A stretch of 64,000 bases of DNA from an uncultured Alphaproteobacteria bacterium. GTDB taxonomy: Bacteria; Pseudomonadota; Alphaproteobacteria; HIMB59; GCA-002718135. A model generated the notes under the pieces. It did no database searches, had not been told where the DNA came from, and saw only the letters and a program-made list of their open reading frames with translations. The translations under genes and the position numbers were made by a program. Positions 8,116 to 17,627 of this stretch are shown here, in pieces (position 1 is the first letter of the stretch; every line of letters starts with the position of its first letter). The stretch spans positions 1 through 64,000 of the forward strand of contig CACILT010000002.1 in assembly GCA_902587565.1 (NCBI GenBank), written 5' to 3'.

Positions 8116-9455
8116 TAGAAAATTTGTTCCTCGTATAATTTATTAATATTTTTTATCCATTCACCATTATATTTATTGATTAATAAATCAGCCGGTGAAT
8201 GACCATTTGATAGATTTTGTTCTAAATCTTTTAGATAAAATGTTTCATTATATTTTTCATTTTTGACTAGAATATTTCTTTTTTCTAAACCTGATTTTGA
8301 AATTTCAAATAATTTTTGTGCAATATCTAACAGAATACCATTTTTGAATTTGGTTTGCAGACCTTCTTTTGGTACTAAACTATTTATCAAATTTCTATCA
8401 TTTTGAGTCCAGCCCTCAACAATTTCATTTGTTTTATTAATAGCTTCATCATTATATAAAATACCAATCCAAAACGCAGGTTGAGAACATATTAAATCCC
8501 ATGAACATGCATCCATGGAACGAATTTCTAAGAATTGCTTTAATCTAACTTGAGGAAATAAAGTTGATAAATGGTTTATCCAATCTTCAATAGTGGTTTC
8601 AATGTGTAAATCTTTAGAGATTTTATTATTCATAAAATCCCTAAAAGTATAATCGGTCATATCCATATATTTATGATTTCTAATTACAAAATACATTGGC
8701 ACATCAAGAGCATACTCAGCATATTTTTCGAAATTAAAATCTTTATCAAAAACAAATGGTAATAAACCTGTTCTATCTTTATCTGTGTGATGCCAAAAAT
8801 GAGATCTTAAACTCTTATATTTAGAAACTTTTTTTTGATCAAATGGTGAGTTAGCAAATATTGCAGTCGCAATTCCTTCAAGATTTAACATTAATCGATA
8901 CTTAGCAATCATATCTTCTTCAGAATAATAATCCAAATTTACTTGGTTTGTGCAAGTACGTTTCATCATATGATGTCCTAGAGTACCTACTTTGGGCATA
9001 TATTTTTTCATTATAGAGTATCTTTGTTTTGGCATCCAAGGTAATTCATCTATGGATAAGCTGGGTTCCACGCCTAAGCCCAATAATATAAAATTAAATT
9101 CTTCACCAATTTCTTTTAACTCTTTTAAATGTCTATTTGTTTCTGTACAGGTTTGATGAATATTTTTTAATTGAGCTCCAGATAATTCGATCTGACCTCC
9201 TGGTTCTAAAGTTATACTTTCACCAAATCTTTCTAGAGCAATTATAGTAGTATTTTCATCATCATACTTTGGTTTCCATCCCTTATTTACAAATTTTAAA
9301 AGAATATCTTTTATACCATTTGACTCTTCATATGATAATTGGTGTAAACTGTCTTTTTTTAGAACAAATTTTTCATGTTCTACTCCTATGCGTAAATCAT
9401 TCTTATCTTTAATTCCTTTATAAAAATAGTCTATTAGATCATTTTTTTTTAGCAT
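8115..9455 (-). CDS. gshA: Glutamate-cysteine ligase (plant/alphaproteobacterial type)
   Basis: 446 residues, the length of the plant-type GCS2 family found in Alphaproteobacteria rather than the E. coli type. Diagnostic strings are GVEHEKFVL (about 22-30), LERFGESITLEPGGQIELSG (about 74-93), CTNQVNLDYYSE and EIRSMDAC. The enzyme joins glutamate and cysteine using ATP, the first and usually rate-limiting step to glutathione. It heads gshA-gshB-bioY-kinase; mgtE ends 23 bp upstream, so no strong promoter space is visible. Confidence 0.93.
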   Translation of the reverse strand: MLKKNDLIDYFYKGIKDKNDLRIGVEHEKFVLKKDSLHQLSYEESNGIKDILLKFVNKGWKPKYDDENTTIIALERFGESITLEPGGQIELSGAQLKNIHQTCTETNRHLKELKEIGEEFNFILLGLGVEPSLSIDELPWMPKQRYSIMKKYMPKVGTLGHHMMKRTCTNQVNLDYYSEEDMIAKYRLMLNLEGIATAIFANSPFDQKKVSKYKSLRSHFWHHTDKDRTGLLPFVFDKDFNFEKYAEYALDVPMYFVIRNHKYMDMTDYTFRDFMNNKISKDLHIETTIEDWINHLSTLFPQVRLKQFLEIRSMDACSWDLICSQPAFWIGILYNDEAINKTNEIVEGWTQNDRNLINSLVPKEGLQTKFKNGILLDIAQKLFEISKSGLEKRNILVKNEKYNETFYLKDLEQNLSNGHSPADLLINKYNGEWIKNINKLYEEQIF

Positions 9456-9478
9456 TGCTTTAACTTAAATAAGCCAGA

Positions 9479-10846
9479 TTATATTAAAAATAAAGATGCT
9501 AATCCAAGAAAAGATAGAAAACCAAAAACATCTGTTATTGTGCTTAAAATTACTGCAGATGCTAAAGCAGGATCAATTTTCATCTTATCTAAAACTAACG
9601 GAATTACAATTCCTGAAAAACCAGCAATTAGTAAATTTAGTATCATGGCAAGACCTATTATTAAACCCAAAAGAAAATTATCAAACCAATAAATAGAAAT
9701 TATAGATATTATAATAGCGAATATAATTCCATTTATACCACCAATGAGAGTCTCTTTAGTTATAATTTTTAGAGCATTGCTAGTTGTTAATTCTTTCACA
9801 GCAATAGCTCTCACTGCAACTGTTAAAGTTTGAGTGCCAGCATTGGCACCCATTGAAGCTACTATTGGCATTAAAATAGCTAACGCTATTACTTTTTCTA
9901 TAGCAGCTTCAAACAAACCTATAACTATTGAAGCTACTACTGCTGTCATTAAATTTACAATTAACCACGAAATTCTTGATTTTGTTGTAGAAACAACTGA
10001 CTCATATAAATCTGTATGATCAACACCTCCAAGTTTTAAAATATCCTCTTCTCTTTCTTCTTCTATAACCTCAACAACATCATCAACTGTTATAGATCCA
10101 ATAATTTTTTTTTGATTATTTATAACAGGAGCACTGACCAATCCGTATTTATTAAATAATAAGGCTACATCTTCCTGATCTGTATTTACATCAATTAATC
10201 TTAATTCTTTATTTGTTATTGAATTTAGTTCTACTTCTCTTTTTGAACCCATTAACCTTCCTAATGGCACAACACCTTTTGCTTCTTGGTTATTATTAAT
10301 TAAATAAATATCATAGAAATCTTCAGGTAATTTCCCTTTATTGTTTCTCAAATAATCAATTGCTTGACCAACATTCCATGATTGATTAACGGCAACAAAT
10401 TGTCTTTGCATTAATCTTCCAGCAGAATCTTTAGGATATTTTAATCCTTCTTCAACCAATGTACGTTCTTCTTTATCTAAATTTTCTAAGAATATAGTCT
10501 GATCTTTTTCTTCTAAATCTTCTGCTAAGTCGACAACATCATCCGTATCTAAACTTTTTGCATTATTAGCTAATTGTTTTATATCTAAAGTTTCTATTAT
10601 TTCTTCTCTAACACTATCATTTAAATAAGTTAAAATTTCAGGGTCAAAATCTTTATCAATGATATTTAAGAGACTTAGTCGTAAAACTGGATCTAAATTT
10701 TGAAGAATGTCTGCAATATCAGCATTATGAATATCTTTTAAATAAGATAAAACATTATCATATTTATAATTTTCTAAATAATCAGATACTAGTTCAACAG
10801 ATTTGGATGAAGAATCCTGATCTTTTTTTATAATAATTTCTTCCAT
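9479..10846 (-). CDS. mgtE: Magnesium transporter MgtE
   Basis: 455 residues from the ATG at 10846. MgtE layout: an acidic superhelical N domain (about 15-130), a CBS pair (about 135-265, including RLMQRQFVAV and VDDVVEV), and five membrane helices at 285-455 with the pore-helix motif ASMGANAGTQTLTVAVRA. Cytoplasmic Mg closes the channel through the N and CBS domains. A 12-residue longer reading exists but runs into tRNA-Leu, so I reject it. The ATG lies only 6 nt after the encoded CCA end of the tRNA; no Shine-Dalgarno fits outside the tRNA body. Confidence 0.93.
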   Translation of the reverse strand: MEEIIIKKDQDSSSKSVELVSDYLENYKYDNVLSYLKDIHNADIADILQNLDPVLRLSLLNIIDKDFDPEILTYLNDSVREEIIETLDIKQLANNAKSLDTDDVVDLAEDLEEKDQTIFLENLDKEERTLVEEGLKYPKDSAGRLMQRQFVAVNQSWNVGQAIDYLRNNKGKLPEDFYDIYLINNNQEAKGVVPLGRLMGSKREVELNSITNKELRLIDVNTDQEDVALLFNKYGLVSAPVINNQKKIIGSITVDDVVEVIEEEREEDILKLGGVDHTDLYESVVSTTKSRISWLIVNLMTAVVASIVIGLFEAAIEKVIALAILMPIVASMGANAGTQTLTVAVRAIAVKELTTSNALKIITKETLIGGINGIIFAIIISIISIYWFDNFLLGLIIGLAMILNLLIAGFSGIVIPLVLDKMKIDPALASAVILSTITDVFGFLSFLGLASLFLI

Positions 10847-10852
10847 ACAAAT

Positions 10853-10939
10853 TGGTGCGGCTGAGAAGACTTGAACTTCCACAGGATAAATCCCACAGCG
10901 ACCTCAACGCTGCGCGTATACCAATTCCGCCACAGCCGC
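10853..10939 (-). tRNA. tRNA-Leu (anticodon GAG)
   Basis: An 87-nt class II tRNA with encoded CCA. Acceptor GCGGCTG pairs with CAGCCGC; the anticodon stem CAGCG/CGCTG holds loop TTGAGGT, giving GAG; a long variable arm and a T arm with TTCAAGT follow. It reads CUC/CUU codons. mgtE begins 6 nt downstream in the same direction. Confidence 0.95.
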
Positions 10940-10953
10940 ATATATACTAGAAT

Positions 10954-10982
10954 TAAATATCAGATAGGATATTAACTATCAA
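10954..10982 (-). promoter_or_regulatory. Candidate sigma70-type promoter for tRNA-Leu and mgtE
   Basis: On the minus strand TTGATA (10982-10977), a 17-bp spacer and TATTTA (10959-10954) place the start about 8 nt before the tRNA 5' end. The -35 is good and the -10 is weak, but geometry fits. Confidence 0.35.
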
Positions 10983-10997
10983 TAAAGTTAAATACAG

Positions 10998-11645
10998 ATG
11001 AAACAGATTGAAATTAAAATATCTACTGATGAAATAAATTATGAAGAAGCGGTAATGTATATGGAGTCTAGAGTAGATGGAATAATTAATAATAAATCTA
11101 AAGAATTATTGTGGTTTCTAAATCATAATCATATTTTTACTCAAGGAACTAGTGCATTAAAAGAAGAGATATTAGATTCAAATGTTATTGGTGTTATAAA
11201 ATCCAATCGTGGAGGGAAAACAACCTACCATGGTCCTGGTCAAAGAATTGTTTATTTTATGTTAAACTTAAATAATAAAAATAAAGATATTAGAAAATTT
11301 ATTAACATTATTGAAAATTCTCTAATCTCTTTTTTAGCAGAATATAAAATTGAGGCACAATCCTTCAGAGATAGGGTAGGCATTTGGGTAACTAGAAGTA
11401 ATAATATTACATTCGATAAAGAAAAAAAAATTGGTGCAATTGGATTACGAATTAAAAAATGGATTACATACCATGGCTTAAGTTTTAATATTAATCCTGA
11501 TCTTAAATATTATAATTATATTCATTCATGTGGTTTAAAAGAATATAAAAATACTTCGATGGAAGAATTAGGTATTAAATTAGAGGAATCCGAATTTGAT
11601 AATAAATTTAGAAAAATTTTTATTGAAAAATTAAAAAACATTTAA
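10998..11645 (+). CDS. lipB: Octanoyltransferase LipB
   Basis: 215 residues. LipB signature RGGKTTYHGPGQRIVY (about 71-86), catalytic lysine before GAIGLRI (K144) and catalytic cysteine in HSCGL (C178), matching K135/C169 of E. coli LipB. It transfers octanoate from acyl carrier protein to lipoyl domains, the first step of endogenous lipoylation for pyruvate and 2-oxoglutarate dehydrogenases and the glycine cleavage system. It diverges from tRNA-Leu, and its 3' end overlaps the pseudouridine synthase gene by 15 bp. Confidence 0.94.
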   Translation: MKQIEIKISTDEINYEEAVMYMESRVDGIINNKSKELLWFLNHNHIFTQGTSALKEEILDSNVIGVIKSNRGGKTTYHGPGQRIVYFMLNLNNKNKDIRKFINIIENSLISFLAEYKIEAQSFRDRVGIWVTRSNNITFDKEKKIGAIGLRIKKWITYHGLSFNINPDLKYYNYIHSCGLKEYKNTSMEELGIKLEESEFDNKFRKIFIEKLKNI

Positions 11646-12545
11646 ATAATTTTTTAAATCTTTATTAATTTTTAAATCATTTTTTTTTATAAAGTTAGTA
11701 AAATAGTCTGGTAGATTTAAAATAAACTCAAATTTCTTATTATTTATTTTAAATTTTAAAGCAAATGCATGTAACATTAAGTTCTCATTTGAATATTTAG
11801 AATGAATGTTATATTTATTGTCACCAACTATTGGGCATCCAAGATTTTTAGATACTATTCGAAGTTGATGCGTTTTACCTGTCTGAGGATTAAATAATAA
11901 TGAAGAAATACTCTTATTTTTATTTACTACTTTGTAATTAGTTAAAGTATTTTCAATTTTAAGTTTTTTATTTTTAATTTCTAGTTTAACTGCAGAGTAA
12001 TTATTTTTAGGATTTCCTTCACATAAAGCAATATATAATTTAGTAATTTTTTTTTGTTTAAAAAGTGAAGAGAGTTTTTTTGCGTAATTTAAATTTTTAG
12101 CGATTAAAAGTAGCCCTGATGTTTCTTTGTCGAGTCTATGTACTAACCTATATTGAGGATTAATATTTTTGATAATGTGATCTATAGAAATTTTTATTTT
12201 ACTACCCCCTTGAGTAGCTATTTGTGACCATTTATTTAAAACAATAAAATCATTGTTTTCAAAAATTATTGATTTTTTAAATTCGTCTAAAATTGTTCTT
12301 GATATTTTTATGTTTTTTTTAAATATGATTTTATTTTTATAGAGAGTTTCATGAAAATTTAATATTTTTAGGTCATCATTAAGCTTAACTAAATAATTAG
12401 CTTTAGTAATTGAGTTATTAATTAGAATATTCTTTTTTCTTATGTTCTTTTCAATAAAACCTTGAGTTAAAGAAGTGAATTTATTTTTTAGATATTTGTC
12501 TAGTCTTTGGTGAAAATTATTTATAATTTTAATGTTTTTAATCAA
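11631..12545 (-). CDS. rluC: RluA-family 23S rRNA pseudouridine synthase (RluC-like)
   Basis: 304 residues. An N-terminal S4 RNA-binding domain begins at RLDKYLKNKF (about 14-23); the catalytic motif is RLVHRLDKETSGL with Asp139. A basic, lysine- and asparagine-rich protein. RluA/RluC/RluD enzymes convert specific uridines in 23S rRNA to pseudouridine; the RluD-like paralogue at 60174 argues that this copy is the RluC type (positions 955/2504/2580), which I infer rather than see. It lies 4 bp behind crcB and probably belongs to the tail of the ribosomal operon. Confidence 0.85.
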   Translation of the reverse strand: MIKNIKIINNFHQRLDKYLKNKFTSLTQGFIEKNIRKKNILINNSITKANYLVKLNDDLKILNFHETLYKNKIIFKKNIKISRTILDEFKKSIIFENNDFIVLNKWSQIATQGGSKIKISIDHIIKNINPQYRLVHRLDKETSGLLLIAKNLNYAKKLSSLFKQKKITKLYIALCEGNPKNNYSAVKLEIKNKKLKIENTLTNYKVVNKNKSISSLLFNPQTGKTHQLRIVSKNLGCPIVGDNKYNIHSKYSNENLMLHAFALKFKINNKKFEFILNLPDYFTNFIKKNDLKINKDLKNYLNVF

Positions 12546-12549
12546 ATTA

Positions 12550-12915
12550 CTACTTATTTAATAAGGTGCCAAAATATGCAGATATAATACATATAAAAAT
12601 GGAAATTAAAATATAAGTAACAGAGGTAGTGTATTTTTTTGAATTAATTAAATCTACAACTTCATAAGAAAATGCTGAAAAAGTAGTGAAAGATCCTAAA
12701 AGACCAATAATTAAGAAAAACTTAATAAAATTTTCAGATAAACCTCTTCCTAAGTCAGATGTTATAAAATAACCTATTAAAAAAGATCCAACTATGTTCA
12801 CTGAAATAGTTCCATAAATACTTGATAAAAACAGGGATTTGCAAATAGATGTTAATAAATATCTTAGTATTGAGCCTAATGCACCGCCAGTGGCGACTAA
12901 TATTAAATTAAACAA
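12550..12915 (-). CDS. crcB: Fluoride channel CrcB/Fluc
   Basis: 121 residues, four membrane helices. Fluc motifs: GGALGSILRYLL (about 10-21), NIVGSFLIGYF (about 44-54) and GSFTTFSAFSYE (about 74-85), whose Phe and Thr residues line the fluoride path. The protein forms an antiparallel dimer that exports fluoride passively. It sits 5 bp behind rplQ and 4 bp before the pseudouridine synthase gene. No fluoride riboswitch space is available upstream. Confidence 0.93.
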   Translation of the reverse strand: MFNLILVATGGALGSILRYLLTSICKSLFLSSIYGTISVNIVGSFLIGYFITSDLGRGLSENFIKFFLIIGLLGSFTTFSAFSYEVVDLINSKKYTTSVTYILISIFICIISAYFGTLLNK

Positions 12916-12920
12916 TATAT

Positions 12921-13358
12921 TTAAGCTGGAGTTTGTTCATCTAATTCTTCATTAGATTTTTTTTCGATAACAGGGCCACTGTCTAATCCTTTTGCGTTTA
13001 TATCTCTATCTACGAATTCTATTACAGCGGTTGGAGCATTGTCACCAAATCTATTACCTAACTTAACTATACGAGTATAACCTCCAGATCTATCCTTGTA
13101 TCTATCTGCTAATACATTGAAAACTTTTTGCGACATTTTATTGTCTTGCAAAGTTGATATAGTTTTCCTTCTAGATATTAAATCTCCTTTTTTTCCTAAC
13201 GTAATAACTTTCTCAACAAATCTTCTTAATTCTTTAGCTTTTGCAAGAGTAGTAATTATTTGTTCATGTTTAATAAGAGCATTAGACATGTTCATAAACA
13301 TTGCTTTTCTGTGTGAAGAAGTTTTATTAAGTTTTTTATTTTTAATATTGTGTTTCAT
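12921..13358 (-). CDS. rplQ: 50S ribosomal protein L17
   Basis: 145 residues. The typical opening [21 protein letters not shown] and [15 protein letters not shown] identify L17, which binds 23S rRNA near the tunnel exit. A C-terminal acidic extension of about 25 residues (ending [10 protein letters not shown]) goes beyond the conserved core. It follows rpoA by 5 bp, the usual end of the alpha operon. Confidence 0.96.
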   Translation of the reverse strand: MKHNIKNKKLNKTSSHRKAMFMNMSNALIKHEQIITTLAKAKELRRFVEKVITLGKKGDLISRRKTISTLQDNKMSQKVFNVLADRYKDRSGGYTRIVKLGNRFGDNAPTAVIEFVDRDINAKGLDSGPVIEKKSNEELDEQTPA

Positions 13359-13363
13359 TATAA

Positions 13364-14386
13364 TTATTTATTAAATGGGTCTTCATATTTTTTTGCTAAC
13401 TCATCTATATTTTCAGGTGGCCATTCAGGAACAGACATTCCGAGATTTAACTCCATGTGTTGTAAAACTTCCTTTATTTCATTTAAAGATTTTCTTCCAA
13501 AGTTTGGTGTTCTCAACATCTCTGACTCAGATTTTTGAACAAGATCACCAATGTAAATTATATTATCATTTTTTAAACAATTAGCTGATCTAACTGACAA
13601 TTCTAACTCCTCAACTTTTTTAAGAAGATTTGAGTTGAAAGAAAGTTTTTCAACTTCAGATTGATCTGGTAAGGTTTCGGGTTCATCAAAATTAATAAAA
13701 GGTTGAAGTTGGTCTTGAAGAATTCTTGCGGCTAATGCAATAGCATCATCAGGAGTAATAACACCATTAGTTTCAACCTCAAATATAAGTTTATCGTAAT
13801 CTGTAACTTGTCCAACTCTACTATTTTCAACTTTATACGAGGTTTTTATAATGGGACTAAACATTGCATCCAATTTAATTTCACCAATGACTTTATTTTC
13901 ATCATCTGCTACTTCAGCGGAAACATATCCCTTGCCGGTTTCTACATTGGCTTCAATTTCTACATCAGCATTAGAATCAAGAGTCATTATAATTTGGTCA
14001 GGATTCATTATTTCTGTTTCAGAATCTGTTTCGAAATTACCAGCTCTTAGTTCTCCAGAACCTGAAGATTTCAAGTACATTTTTTTCAATCCTTGTGAGT
14101 GTACTTTAACTGCAACAGATTTTAAGTTTAATAATATATCAGTCAGATCTTCTTTTACACCAGGTATGGTAGAAAACTCATGGACTACACCTTTTATTTT
14201 TACTGATGTTATGGCCGCACCTTGAAGTGATGATAAAAGAATTCTTCTTATTGCATTGCCTAAAGTGAGTCCAAAACCTCTTTCTAGAGGTTCAGCAGTG
14301 AGTACACCAATTCTTCCATTACTCTCCTCAACGTTAACTTCCATTTTTGTGGGTTTAATTAATTCACTCCAATTTTTTTGTAACAC
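13364..14386 (-). CDS. rpoA: RNA polymerase alpha subunit
   Basis: 340 residues. The N-terminal dimerisation domain includes [20 protein letters not shown] (about 34-53); the C-terminal domain that binds UP elements and activators includes [13 protein letters not shown] and [16 protein letters not shown] (about 294-309). It nucleates RNA polymerase assembly. Between rpsK (15 bp) and rplQ (5 bp), as in the conserved alpha operon. Confidence 0.97.
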   Translation of the reverse strand: MLQKNWSELIKPTKMEVNVEESNGRIGVLTAEPLERGFGLTLGNAIRRILLSSLQGAAITSVKIKGVVHEFSTIPGVKEDLTDILLNLKSVAVKVHSQGLKKMYLKSSGSGELRAGNFETDSETEIMNPDQIIMTLDSNADVEIEANVETGKGYVSAEVADDENKVIGEIKLDAMFSPIIKTSYKVENSRVGQVTDYDKLIFEVETNGVITPDDAIALAARILQDQLQPFINFDEPETLPDQSEVEKLSFNSNLLKKVEELELSVRSANCLKNDNIIYIGDLVQKSESEMLRTPNFGRKSLNEIKEVLQHMELNLGMSVPEWPPENIDELAKKYEDPFNK

Positions 14387-14401
14387 TTAAATACTCCTTT
14401 T

Positions 14402-14782
14402 TTAAACTCTTCTTCTTTTTCTTGGTCTACATCCATTATGGGGAATTGGTGTAACATCTTTAATTGATGTAATAACATAACCAATAGATTGTAATGATCT
14501 TAGCGCAGACTCTCTTCCAGACCCAGGTCCAGAAACTTCAACTTTAAGATTTTTCAAACCAAATTCTTTTGCTTTATTACCAACATCTTCAGCTGCAATT
14601 TGCGCTGCATAGGGTGTTGATTTTCTTGATCCTTTAAAACCTTTGTGACCAGCCGATGACCACGCTAAAGAATTTCCATTTTCATCTGTAATTGTAATTA
14701 TTGTGTTATTAAAAGAAGAGACAATATGCGCTACACCGGATGAAATTTTCTTTTTTAATTTATTTTTCTTTTTCTCAACCAT
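14402..14782 (-). CDS. rpsK: 30S ribosomal protein S11
   Basis: 126 residues from MVEKKKNK. S11 hallmarks: [16 protein letters not shown] and the C-terminal [16 protein letters not shown], lining the platform near the mRNA exit. A reading 11 codons longer would run into rpsM; the chosen ATG lies 1 bp after the rpsM stop. Confidence 0.96.
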   Translation of the reverse strand: MVEKKKNKLKKKISSGVAHIVSSFNNTIITITDENGNSLAWSSAGHKGFKGSRKSTPYAAQIAAEDVGNKAKEFGLKNLKVEVSGPGSGRESALRSLQSIGYVITSIKDVTPIPHNGCRPRKRRRV

Positions 14783-14783
14783 A

Positions 14784-15164
14784 TTAACCTTTAGTAACTT
14801 TTTTCTTTCCAGCAATTGCTACAGCTTTTCCTTTTCTTGTTCTAGCGTTTGTATGAGTTCTTTGACCTCTAACAGGTAGTTTTTTTCTATGTCTAAGTCC
14901 ACGATAACAACCAAGATCATTTAATCTTTTAATATCTGATGAGACTTTTCTTCTAAGATCACCTTCAACAGAATAATTTTTATCTATAAGGTCACGAATA
15001 CGATTTACCTCTTCATCATTTAATTCATTTACTCTTTTTGATCTATCAATTGAGGCATTTTTACATATGTCAAATGCAATTTTTGGTCCTATCCCATAGA
15101 TATATGTAAGAGCAATATTTATTCTTTTATTTGTGGGAATGTTAACTCCAGATATTCTAGCCAT
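14784..15164 (-). CDS. rpsM: 30S ribosomal protein S13
   Basis: 126 residues starting [10 protein letters not shown], the canonical S13 start; a start 4 codons upstream is possible but less likely. [11 protein letters not shown] and [17 protein letters not shown] are diagnostic. S13 sits in the 30S head and contacts tRNA and the 50S subunit. It opens the alpha operon after an 87-bp gap that carries a candidate promoter. No rpmJ (L36) precedes it. Confidence 0.96.
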   Translation of the reverse strand: MARISGVNIPTNKRINIALTYIYGIGPKIAFDICKNASIDRSKRVNELNDEEVNRIRDLIDKNYSVEGDLRRKVSSDIKRLNDLGCYRGLRHRKKLPVRGQRTHTNARTRKGKAVAIAGKKKVTKG

Positions 15165-15192
15165 AATGAAACTCAAAAAAAATGAATGAGGG

Positions 15193-15222
15193 TGAATACA
15201 TGATTATTGTGTCTTTAGTCAA
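15193..15222 (-). promoter_or_regulatory. Candidate promoter upstream of rpsM
   Basis: The 87-bp space between adk and rpsM holds TTGACT (15222-15217), an 18-bp spacer and TATTCA (15198-15193) on the minus strand. The start would fall about 22 nt before the rpsM ATG. It is one of the few real gaps in the superoperon, so an internal promoter for rpsM-rpsK-rpoA-rplQ is reasonable. Confidence 0.4.
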
Positions 15223-15251
15223 GTAGAGATATGTTAATATTTGGCTGAAAA

Positions 15252-15824
15252 TCATGATTTTTTGATAATATTATGTAATTTTGAAGTTATTTCAGTAATT
15301 TCAAGCAATCCATCAATGTTATAATAAATTTCTTTATTGTTTTTATTGTAAAAATTAGAAACTTTTTGGGTGCTTTCGATGTATTCAGAAAACCTAGTTT
15401 CAAGTATTTCTAAAGTATCATCATCTCTTTTTTCCTCGAAAGATCTTTTGATAATCCTATTTTTTAGATCTTCAAAATTTATTTTTATATCAAAAATTAA
15501 ATCTAATTTCATTTTGTTTTCAGTTAAATACTTATTTAAAAAATACGCTTGATCTAAAGTTCGTGGAAAACCATCAAGGATAAATCCTTTGTTTTTTTCA
15601 TGTGTTAGTCTTGATGAAACAATTGAGTTTAAAATTTCATCTGAAACTAATTTGCCACTAGACATAATTTCCTTGAGCTTCAAAGCTAAATCATCTTGTT
15701 CTAAGATTTTGTTTCTTAAGATATCACCAGTAGAAAGATGGGGAATATTTAAATGTTCAGATATTATTTTTGCTTGGGTCCCCTTACCTGCTCCTGGTGG
15801 CCCAAAAAAAATTATATTTTTCAA
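15252..15824 (-). CDS. adk: Adenylate kinase
   Basis: 190 residues, the short form with a reduced LID and no zinc-binding cysteines, common in Alphaproteobacteria. P-loop GPPGAGKGTQ (8-17), AMP-binding LSTGDILR and GFILDGFPRT. It interconverts ATP, AMP and ADP. The start is 1 bp after the secY stop; secY-adk-rpsM is a conserved order. Confidence 0.96.
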   Translation of the reverse strand: MKNIIFFGPPGAGKGTQAKIISEHLNIPHLSTGDILRNKILEQDDLALKLKEIMSSGKLVSDEILNSIVSSRLTHEKNKGFILDGFPRTLDQAYFLNKYLTENKMKLDLIFDIKINFEDLKNRIIKRSFEEKRDDDTLEILETRFSEYIESTQKVSNFYNKNNKEIYYNIDGLLEITEITSKLHNIIKKS

Positions 15825-15825
15825 C

Positions 15826-17166
15826 TTATCTTCTACCTTTTAATTTAGTTTTCTTTAGAAGATTTTCATATTGATGTTGGAATAAATGAGATTGAACTTG
15901 ATTGATAAAATCAATCATAACTACCACAACTATTAAAAGAGCAGTACCACCTAAGTAAAAGGGAATTGAAGTTCTTGATAATAAAAATTCAGGAAGTAAT
16001 GCTACAAAAGTTAAATATATCGTTCCTATTGTAGTTAATCTAATTAATACATATTCAATATAATTAGCTGTATTTTCACCAGGTCTAATTCCAGGTATAA
16101 AACCTCCATATTTTCTTAGATTTTCTGCCTGTTCATCAGGGTTAAAAACAATAGATGTATAAAAGAAGCCAAAAAATATTATCATTGCAGCATATAGACC
16201 TAAGTACAAAGGTTGGCCTCTTCCAAGATAACTAGATATCAAAATAAATATATCACTAGAGGAACCAGCACCAAAACCAGACATTGTATTTGGAAGAAGC
16301 AAAATCGAAGACGCAAAAATTACAGGTATTACCCCCGCTGTATTAATTTTTAGTGGAAGGTGAGAGCTTTGTCCACCATATATCTTATTTCCAACTTGTC
16401 TTTTGGGATATTGAACAGGTAGTCTTCTTTGACCTTTTTCAATAAAGACAATAAAAATAATTAAAAGTAAAATTAAAATTAAAATGCCTAATATGAAAGC
16501 TATGCTTAATTCTCCTGTTCTTCCTAACTGAAGTGTACTTACAAATGCACTTGGTAAATTTGCAATAATTCCTGCAGTAATAATTAATGAAATACCATTT
16601 CCAACTCCCCTTGAACTAATTTGTTCTCCAAGCCACATTAAAAATACTGTCCCACCCACCAGGGTTATTACAGTTGTAAGTCTAAAAAATATTCCCGGTT
16701 CAAAAACAATATTTCCATAAGTAGTCTGCATGGACTCTAAGCCAATTGAAACACCGTAACCTTGAATTGCTGCGATCAAAACAGTAAAATACCTTGTATA
16801 TTGTAATAATTGTCTTCTTCCTTTAGAACCTTGTTCCTTCAATGATTTTAAAAATGGTATTGCAGATTGCATTAAAGTCATAATTATAGATGCAGAGATG
16901 TAGGGCATTACACCTAGTGCAAATATGCCCATTCTTCCAAGAGCACCTCCGGAAAAGGTATCAAAAATCCCTAAAATACCTGAGGATTGTTGTTCAAAAA
17001 ACTGTTGTAAAGCTAATGGATTAATTCCAGGAATAGGTAGAAATGTACCCAAACGAAAAACTATTAAAGCGCCTAAAGTGAATAGTAGTCTTTGTCTTAA
17101 TTCTTTAGCTTTTCCTAATGCTCCAAAATTAAGATTATTTGCAAGTCTATCTGCAGCAGTTGCCAT
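15826..17166 (-). CDS. secY: Protein translocase subunit SecY
   Basis: 446 residues, ten membrane helices. Typical strings are FRLGTFLPIPGI (about 37-48) near helix 1, the plug region GGALGRMGIFALGVMPYISASI, and the cytoplasmic loop GQRRLPVQYPKRQVG. SecY forms the inner-membrane protein-conducting channel with SecE (encoded at 40006) and SecG. The start is 1 bp after the rplO stop. Confidence 0.97.
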   Translation of the reverse strand: MATAADRLANNLNFGALGKAKELRQRLLFTLGALIVFRLGTFLPIPGINPLALQQFFEQQSSGILGIFDTFSGGALGRMGIFALGVMPYISASIIMTLMQSAIPFLKSLKEQGSKGRRQLLQYTRYFTVLIAAIQGYGVSIGLESMQTTYGNIVFEPGIFFRLTTVITLVGGTVFLMWLGEQISSRGVGNGISLIITAGIIANLPSAFVSTLQLGRTGELSIAFILGILILILLLIIFIVFIEKGQRRLPVQYPKRQVGNKIYGGQSSHLPLKINTAGVIPVIFASSILLLPNTMSGFGAGSSSDIFILISSYLGRGQPLYLGLYAAMIIFFGFFYTSIVFNPDEQAENLRKYGGFIPGIRPGENTANYIEYVLIRLTTIGTIYLTFVALLPEFLLSRTSIPFYLGGTALLIVVVVMIDFINQVQSHLFQHQYENLLKKTKLKGRR

Positions 17167-17167
17167 G

Positions 17168-17626
17168 TTATTTCTTGGTTAGATTAATTTTTCCACCTAT
17201 ACTTTCAATAGTTTCGATGGCTTTTTTAGATGCGAAAGAAATTTCAATATTTATTGGTTTATCCAATTTGCCGATGTTTAATATTTTGAGCTTTCCCTTT
17301 GACTTTTTAAATATTTTTTTTTCAAACAGATCATCTTCTTTAATTATATCAACATTAATATTATGTTTTTGTATGATATTATTTATTGTTTTAAAATTAA
17401 TAACTTGTATTTTTGATTTAAATGCGTTCTTAAACCCTCTCTTAGGAAGTCTTCTGTATAAAGGCATTTGTCCACCTTCAAATCCATTTATTGAAACACC
17501 CGATCTAGATTTTTGCCCCTTCACTCCACGTCCAGCTGTTTTACCTAATCCAGAGCCAGATCCTCTACCTCTTCTTTTGCTTTTCTTTTTTGAAATAAGA
17601 GTTGATTTTAATTGATTAATTTTCAT
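17168..17626 (-). CDS. rplO: 50S ribosomal protein L15
   Basis: 152 residues. The Gly/Arg-rich N-terminal tail [20 protein letters not shown] (about 21-40) and [15 protein letters not shown] identify L15. The tail threads through 23S rRNA. It follows rpsE after only 1 bp; the rpmD (L30) gene that usually stands between them is missing. Confidence 0.96.
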   Translation of the reverse strand: MKINQLKSTLISKKKSKRRGRGSGSGLGKTAGRGVKGQKSRSGVSINGFEGGQMPLYRRLPKRGFKNAFKSKIQVINFKTINNIIQKHNINVDIIKEDDLFEKKIFKKSKGKLKILNIGKLDKPINIEISFASKKAIETIESIGGKINLTKK

Positions 17627-17627
17627 T

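Noticed and set aside
10847..10882. Twelve extra codons at the mgtE start
   Set aside because: They are translated tRNA-Leu sequence; the N domain starts at the ATG at 10846.
13851..14225. 124-codon open frame opposite rpoA
   Set aside because: Mirror frame of a conserved gene, no motif, no ribosome site.
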